A DNA stretch of 64,000 nucleotides from Candidatus Saccharimonadota bacterium (GTDB lineage: Bacteria > Patescibacteriota > Saccharimonadia > Saccharimonadales > Saccharimonadaceae). The notes below the pieces were generated by a model that was given only the letters and a program-made list of their open reading frames with translations, did not search any database and was not told where the DNA came from. The position numbers and the translations under genes are program-made. Every line of letters begins with the position of its first letter. The first letter of the stretch is position 1. This document shows positions 59,933 through 64,000 of this stretch, one piece after another. Location of the stretch: assembly GCA_026395405.1 (NCBI GenBank), contig JAPLYU010000001.1:502696-566695 (forward strand), read 5' to 3'.

Positions 59933-61249
59933 ATGACTAAAAAAACTTTTCCTATAATTACAGTCAAACTGGATAAAATAGTAGGTGGCGGACAGACAAT
60001 CGCGACTGACGATAATGGTCGTAAAGTATTCGTTTGGGGCGGATTACCAGGTGAGCTGGTTGAAGTCCAATTGACTAAAAAAAAGTCAAAACTGGCTCAA
60101 GGGGTAGTGGTTAATGTCTTAGAACCCAGCGACAAGCGCATTGACCCCCGCGACCCTAATAGTTTTCTGTCGACTAGCCCATGGCAAATAATGGATTTTG
60201 AAAATGAACAACACTTTAAATCTGCCCTTATTGAAGAGGCTTTTGAACTGCATAATATCGTTTTGCCGGAACCAATCGAAGTTTTTTCCGATAATAAACA
60301 GTACGAATATCGCAATAAAATCGAATTCAGTTGGTGGTGGGATAAGGAAACCCAGCAACTGGACTTAGCTTTTTTCAGACGCGGAAGTCACGGAAAAATC
60401 CCAGTTGAAGGTACAGGCTTGGCCCACCCCTGTATTAATAAAGCAGCGCTGGCCCTGCGCGACTTACTGCGGACAAAACCCGACCTACATGGTTTTATGT
60501 TAAAAACAGTCATCGTCAGGTGCGACCAAAGGGGAAATGTCGCAATGCAGCTATATGTAAAAGACACCTCGATTGCACAGCTGACAGAATCGGATTTAGA
60601 ATCTCTAAAAGAATCGGCAAATATTACTGGTTTTGAATTGATTTTTTCTAACCCACTTAGCCCGGCCAGCGTTATCACAAAACGCCTGCAGTCATGGGGG
60701 GCTGATAGTTTAACCGACCAAATTCTTGATATACCATTTACGTACACAGTGGATGGTTTTTTCCAGATTAACATTCCCGTATATTGTCAGGCACTGCAGG
60801 ATATGAAGCGGTGGGTGGTCAAAGGCAAACCGACTCTGGATTTATACAGCGGGGTCGGCACGATAGGATTAACTATAGGTGGCGATGACGTTACCTTAGT
60901 AGAAATCAATGAAAATGCCGTTAATGAAACAAGGCGAAACGTTCAAACACTTTCAAATAAAATAACCGCTAAAGTAATTTTGGCGTCAAGTGAAAATGCG
61001 CTTGAATATATTAAAAGTAACAGCACGATAATCGTCGACCCGCCCCGCGCAGGTTTACACAAGGACGTAGTTTTAAAATTGTTAGATGAATTACCGGAAA
61101 GAATTATCTACCTTTCATGTAATCCCGTGACTCAAGCTCGTGATGTTGCGTTATTGTCCGAAAAATACGGAGTCCGCTACCATAGGGGCTATAACTTTTT
61201 TCCCAGAACACCTCATATTGAGCACCTTGTTATATTAGATATAAGATAA
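59933..61249 (+). CDS. RNA uracil-C5 methyltransferase (RumA/TrmA family)
   Basis: A 438-residue protein with N-terminal TRAM domain (about 8-65, VGGGQTIATDDNGRKVFVWG), a central domain and a Rossmann methyltransferase with DLYSGVGTIGL, the DPPRAGLHKDV active site and the catalytic Cys in YLSCNPVTQARDV. The Cys4 iron-sulphur site of RlmD is not seen, only one Cys (AHPCINK) in that part. It methylates U in 23S rRNA or tRNA to m5U. The start abuts the preceding stop. Confidence 0.93.
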   Translation: MTKKTFPIITVKLDKIVGGGQTIATDDNGRKVFVWGGLPGELVEVQLTKKKSKLAQGVVVNVLEPSDKRIDPRDPNSFLSTSPWQIMDFENEQHFKSALIEEAFELHNIVLPEPIEVFSDNKQYEYRNKIEFSWWWDKETQQLDLAFFRRGSHGKIPVEGTGLAHPCINKAALALRDLLRTKPDLHGFMLKTVIVRCDQRGNVAMQLYVKDTSIAQLTESDLESLKESANITGFELIFSNPLSPASVITKRLQSWGADSLTDQILDIPFTYTVDGFFQINIPVYCQALQDMKRWVVKGKPTLDLYSGVGTIGLTIGGDDVTLVEINENAVNETRRNVQTLSNKITAKVILASSENALEYIKSNSTIIVDPPRAGLHKDVVLKLLDELPERIIYLSCNPVTQARDVALLSEKYGVRYHRGYNFFPRTPHIEHLVILDIR

Positions 61250-61262
61250 CTGTATATAGGTG

Positions 61263-61292
61263 TTGCATTTGTAGACGTATGCTTGTTATAAT
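61263..61292 (+). promoter_or_regulatory. Promoter upstream of the 61360 gene
   Basis: TTGCAT at 61263-61268 and TATAAT at 61287-61292 with an 18 bp spacer. It would drive the small anchored protein and the long pilin gene that follows. Confidence 0.6.
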
Positions 61293-61359
61293 ACGGTCAT
61301 GTTAATAATCACAAGCGTTTAGCTTGGATTATAATTTAAAAAGGGGTTAAGTAGGGTTT

Positions 61360-61689
61360 ATGACAAGAAATAAAAAAATTATTATTTCTGCGGTAGTCGT
61401 AGTGGTGCTAATTGTTTTAATTTGTGTCGGGACAATTTTTACAATTGGTTTAATAGATAAAAACAACAATACTAAAAAGGTAATTAAAGTTACTCCGACC
61501 ACAAAAACAGTTACAGACCTTAGGGCAAACGCTGAAAAAGCACGCGCAAGTGGTAATAAAGAAGATGCAAAAACTTTACTGACACAGGCCCAGCAACAAG
61601 TTGAGGCCCTTCCAAAAACCGACCAAAACACGAACGCGAAGGTTGATATTCAGGCACAGCTGTTTCTTCTGGAACACGCAAATAAATAA
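61360..61689 (+). CDS. Small membrane-anchored helical protein
   Basis: A 109-residue protein with one helix (about 7-31), a Lys/Thr linker and two amphipathic helices: LRANAEKARASGNKEDAKTLL followed by a similar stretch, recalling one TPR-like unit. The soluble part is outside. AAGGGG lies before the ATG. The long pilin gene starts 13 nt later, so this may be an accessory to that pilin's assembly. Confidence 0.6.
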   Translation: MTRNKKIIISAVVVVVLIVLICVGTIFTIGLIDKNNNTKKVIKVTPTTKTVTDLRANAEKARASGNKEDAKTLLTQAQQQVEALPKTDQNTNAKVDIQAQLFLLEHANK

Positions 61690-61702
61690 AAGGAATTAAT
61701 TT

Positions 61703-64000
61703 GTGAAAAAAATCGCCGCTAGGGGATACACCGTAATAGAACTGGTAGTGGTAGTCGCTATTATTGGAGTACTAGCAGCGATAACAATTGTCGGATATTC
61801 TTCTGTGCAACAGGGAGCTAGAAATACTCAGCGATCTACGGGTTTAGTAGCTGTCTCGGAGTCACTTGAAAAATATTATATTAAAAACGGAGAATATCCA
61901 TCCTGTGCTGCGATTGTTTCGCCACAAACACCAACCCAAGTTGTAGCTAACACTTTGGTTGGACTTGACCCAACTGATTTGACATCTCCAACAGATGCCG
62001 CTAACACAAATTCATTAACATGTGCAGACCCAACAACTCCCGCACAGTATGGTTATGTTGGAGGATTAACAACTTATACTCTGAAATACAAAGAGGAAGG
62101 TGGTGGAGTTAAGGTTGCAGCTGTGGCACGACATACGGTGCCATCATCAAACTTTACTTTGGCAGTAAGGGTTGATCCTACAACTCCGTGGGGCAGCGTT
62201 AGTGGCGGCGGTTCATTCGTATCCGGAGCAACGCCAACTATAACGGCGGCGCCTGGCTCATGGTATTCTTTCGATAAGTGGAACACGAGTGCAGATACAT
62301 GGCCCTCAAGTGCAACAGATTGCTATTCACCCACAAATACGGCTAGTCACACCGTTACTATAGACACTCACAAGACTTGTGTTGCGAAATTCAAGGTTAC
62401 ACCCGTAACAGCACCTTCGACACCTACGGTTTCACAAAATACCGTTGGTGCAACCACGACCTGGTCCTGGGGCGTTGCTAGCTGTAGTGGCGGTAACACG
62501 CCTCAGTATAGATATGAATATACAATTCAACCATCAGGTTTTGATTCAGGTTGGGTAGGCACTGGAACACCTTCGGTAGCGTTAACTACTTCAACCGAAG
62601 GTCAAACTTACGACATTGCGGTTCAGGCTCAATGTGCCAACCCGGTAACGACCAGTGCCTGGAGTGCATCAAGTGCATCGAGTCCTTATTATCGAGCGGT
62701 GACAACACCGACAATCTCGGCTACAACGGCGTCCAGTACATCAATTGACGTATCTTGGCCAGCTAACTCATTTGCAATCAGTTACACGATGGACCGGTCA
62801 CTTAGTTCATCGTTTACTAGCCCAACGACGATTACACAGGCGGGTACGACATATACGTCAACGGGATTAGCCCAAGGTACAACATATTATTTCCGAGTTA
62901 AAACAAATGCCGGTAGTGGGTCCAGTGCTTATTCAACCACGGCAAATGCAACTACAACGATTGATCCTTGTACGGTGCCGGTAGACAATGCCAACACCGT
63001 AGGCGCTACCACAACCTGGACATGGAGCGCCCCAACTTGTCCTGGCGGAACATCTATCCGCTACCAATATCGTTATACAATTACGCCGTCCATGTTTGAC
63101 TCCGGTTGGACGGCAACAGCCGGAACATCAGTTGCATTTACGACATCATCCCAGGGACAAACATATAATGTGGCTTTGCAAGCCCAAGCCTACATCGGGG
63201 GAGTATCAAGTGCCTGGACTGCATCTGACAACGATAGTTATTACAGACCTAATACATATCTGTTAACTATAAATGCTGGTGCTAATGGTACGGTTAATGC
63301 AGGTGGTACGTATGATGAAGCAACAAACCAGACAATTACAGCCACACCAAATACATACTATTCATTCAGTAGCTGGACTGGAAGCACGGGGTGTAGTGGT
63401 ATAGCCAGCCATACCATACTCATGGATGCCGCCAAGACATGTACGGCCAACTTTACGCCTACCCCAATCTCTGCACCATCTGCTCCAACCGTTTCACAAA
63501 ATACCGTTGGTGCAACTACAACTTGGTCATGGGGCGCAGTATCTTGCCCGGGGAACTCTGTTAGGTATCAATACCGCAACACAAATGCTCCATCTGGATT
63601 CGACAGTGGTTGGGTTGGACCGCAAGCCGGAACCACTGTTGCACTTACTACCAGCACCGCTGGACAAACCTATACCGTGGCGGTCCAAGCCCAGTGTTAC
63701 AATACAGCTACTAGCAGCAGTTGGAGCGGATCTGGTTCGGCCGGATACTACAGCCCGTATTACACGCTAACCCTTGTTGCTGGAACATATGTCGGAATTA
63801 TCAGTGGCGGTGGTTCATCATATAGCTACAACGATACCGTCACAATGACTGCAGGCCCTGTCCAGACATATTACGAATGGGTAGGTTGGTCTGGCGATGT
63901 TGGGTGTAATGGTCTTATAAGCCATACAATAACTATGAACGCGAACAAAACATGCACAGCCTACGCTGATGCCGGGGTAGGCTGGTATCCTGGGCAGGGA
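61703..64000 (+). CDS. Long pilin-headed adhesin with repeated domains, cut by window end
   Basis: A GTG-started frame stays open for 766 codons to the last base. AAGGAATTAATTT precedes it. The N-terminus has a prepilin signal (AARG before YTVIELVVVVAIIGVLA, Glu at +5) and a pilin-like part (about 35-125). Then alternate InlB-type beta units (SGGGSFVSGATPTITAAPGS; AGANGTVNAGGTYDEATN; ends CVAKF/CTANF) and fibronectin-like units beginning VSQNTVGATTTWSWG, each with a Cys. At least three copies of each are visible. This is a modular surface adhesin; the C-terminus is outside the window. Confidence 0.88.
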   Translation, partial: MKKIAARGYTVIELVVVVAIIGVLAAITIVGYSSVQQGARNTQRSTGLVAVSESLEKYYIKNGEYPSCAAIVSPQTPTQVVANTLVGLDPTDLTSPTDAANTNSLTCADPTTPAQYGYVGGLTTYTLKYKEEGGGVKVAAVARHTVPSSNFTLAVRVDPTTPWGSVSGGGSFVSGATPTITAAPGSWYSFDKWNTSADTWPSSATDCYSPTNTASHTVTIDTHKTCVAKFKVTPVTAPSTPTVSQNTVGATTTWSWGVASCSGGNTPQYRYEYTIQPSGFDSGWVGTGTPSVALTTSTEGQTYDIAVQAQCANPVTTSAWSASSASSPYYRAVTTPTISATTASSTSIDVSWPANSFAISYTMDRSLSSSFTSPTTITQAGTTYTSTGLAQGTTYYFRVKTNAGSGSSAYSTTANATTTIDPCTVPVDNANTVGATTTWTWSAPTCPGGTSIRYQYRYTITPSMFDSGWTATAGTSVAFTTSSQGQTYNVALQAQAYIGGVSSAWTASDNDSYYRPNTYLLTINAGANGTVNAGGTYDEATNQTITATPNTYYSFSSWTGSTGCSGIASHTILMDAAKTCTANFTPTPISAPSAPTVSQNTVGATTTWSWGAVSCPGNSVRYQYRNTNAPSGFDSGWVGPQAGTTVALTTSTAGQTYTVAVQAQCYNTATSSSWSGSGSAGYYSPYYTLTLVAGTYVGIISGGGSSYSYNDTVTMTAGPVQTYYEWVGWSGDVGCNGLISHTITMNANKTCTAYADAGVGWYPGQG

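Noticed and set aside
63426-63770. 114-codon frame inside the long pilin-adhesin
   Set aside because: The pilin-adhesin frame is continuous, with a recognisable signal and repeats; this is a shifted frame of it.
1-64000. Alternative genetic code with TGA as Gly
   Set aside because: TGA acts as stop at the ends of several intact genes and no conserved domain reads through it.
1-64000. CRISPR array or insertion sequence with transposase
   Set aside because: No regular repeat-spacer pattern and no transposase, integrase or reverse transcriptase motif was seen.

Overview
The window reads as chromosome from a small-genome bacterium of the Patescibacteria/CPR, most likely a Saccharibacteria (TM7) relative; the lineage is inferred from gene content and style, not from a marker search. 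Genes are tightly packed with many 4-20 bp overlaps. TGA is an ordinary stop (for example recR, the YciI-like gene and the cupredoxin), which argues against the code-25 lineages Gracilibacteria and Absconditabacteria. Many genes have a TATAAT-like box only 6-9 nt before the start codon and no Shine-Dalgarno sequence, so leaderless mRNAs are probably common. DnaX and RecR both lack the usual Cys4 zinc modules.

Layout. 1-13 kb: small membrane proteins, a cupredoxin with a two-TM partner, a PF04185 phosphoesterase, a CaCA exchanger, an ABC-2 exporter, a PAS-GGDEF diguanylate cyclase, an Nramp transporter, a P-loop kinase, a YgjP-like metalloprotease and a sensor kinase. 13-21 kb: secE-nusG-rplK, rplA with an N-terminal extension, a nucleotidyltransferase/deaminase pair facing HIT-folA-thyA, then rplJ-rplL behind an L10 leader with a readable terminator/antiterminator. 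21-30 kb: a housekeeping run dnaX-dnaB-GT-C glycosyltransferase-ybaB-recR-DHH-cysS. 30-43 kb: an AI-2E family transporter, an OmpR-type two-component pair, a P-type ATPase, a Gre factor, a heterodimeric ABC exporter, purA, and a MacB-like ABC operon ending in a DUF4342 protein.

43-49.6 kb is the accessory region. A tRNA-Gln gene is followed by a 20 bp exact copy of its 3' end and then by at least five degenerate ~30 bp repeats ending in CCAGCCA or similar. The repeats separate unrelated modules: two pilin-headed seven-bladed propeller proteins, a GC-rich two-gene block on the opposite strand, a small membrane protein, a pilin-headed FISUMP protein and a small acidic protein. This looks like a tRNA-anchored array of gene cassettes. 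No integrase is visible.

49.6-64 kb: a glutamine synthetase family protein, small enzymes and membrane proteins, a tsaC-like gene, a glycoside-hydrolase-like protein, a bactofilin-like membrane protein, a second GC-rich island (57.24-57.81 kb) with its own promoter and terminator and only tiny ORFs, a hemolysin III, a flavin reductase, an RNA uracil methyltransferase, and a very long GTG-started pilin-adhesin running off the window end.

Three themes connect the genes: pyrimidine/folate supply (deaminase, ThyA, DHFR), translation and replication core, and a cell surface rich in type IV pilin-like proteins with exchangeable extracellular domains, as expected for a bacterium that lives attached to other cells.
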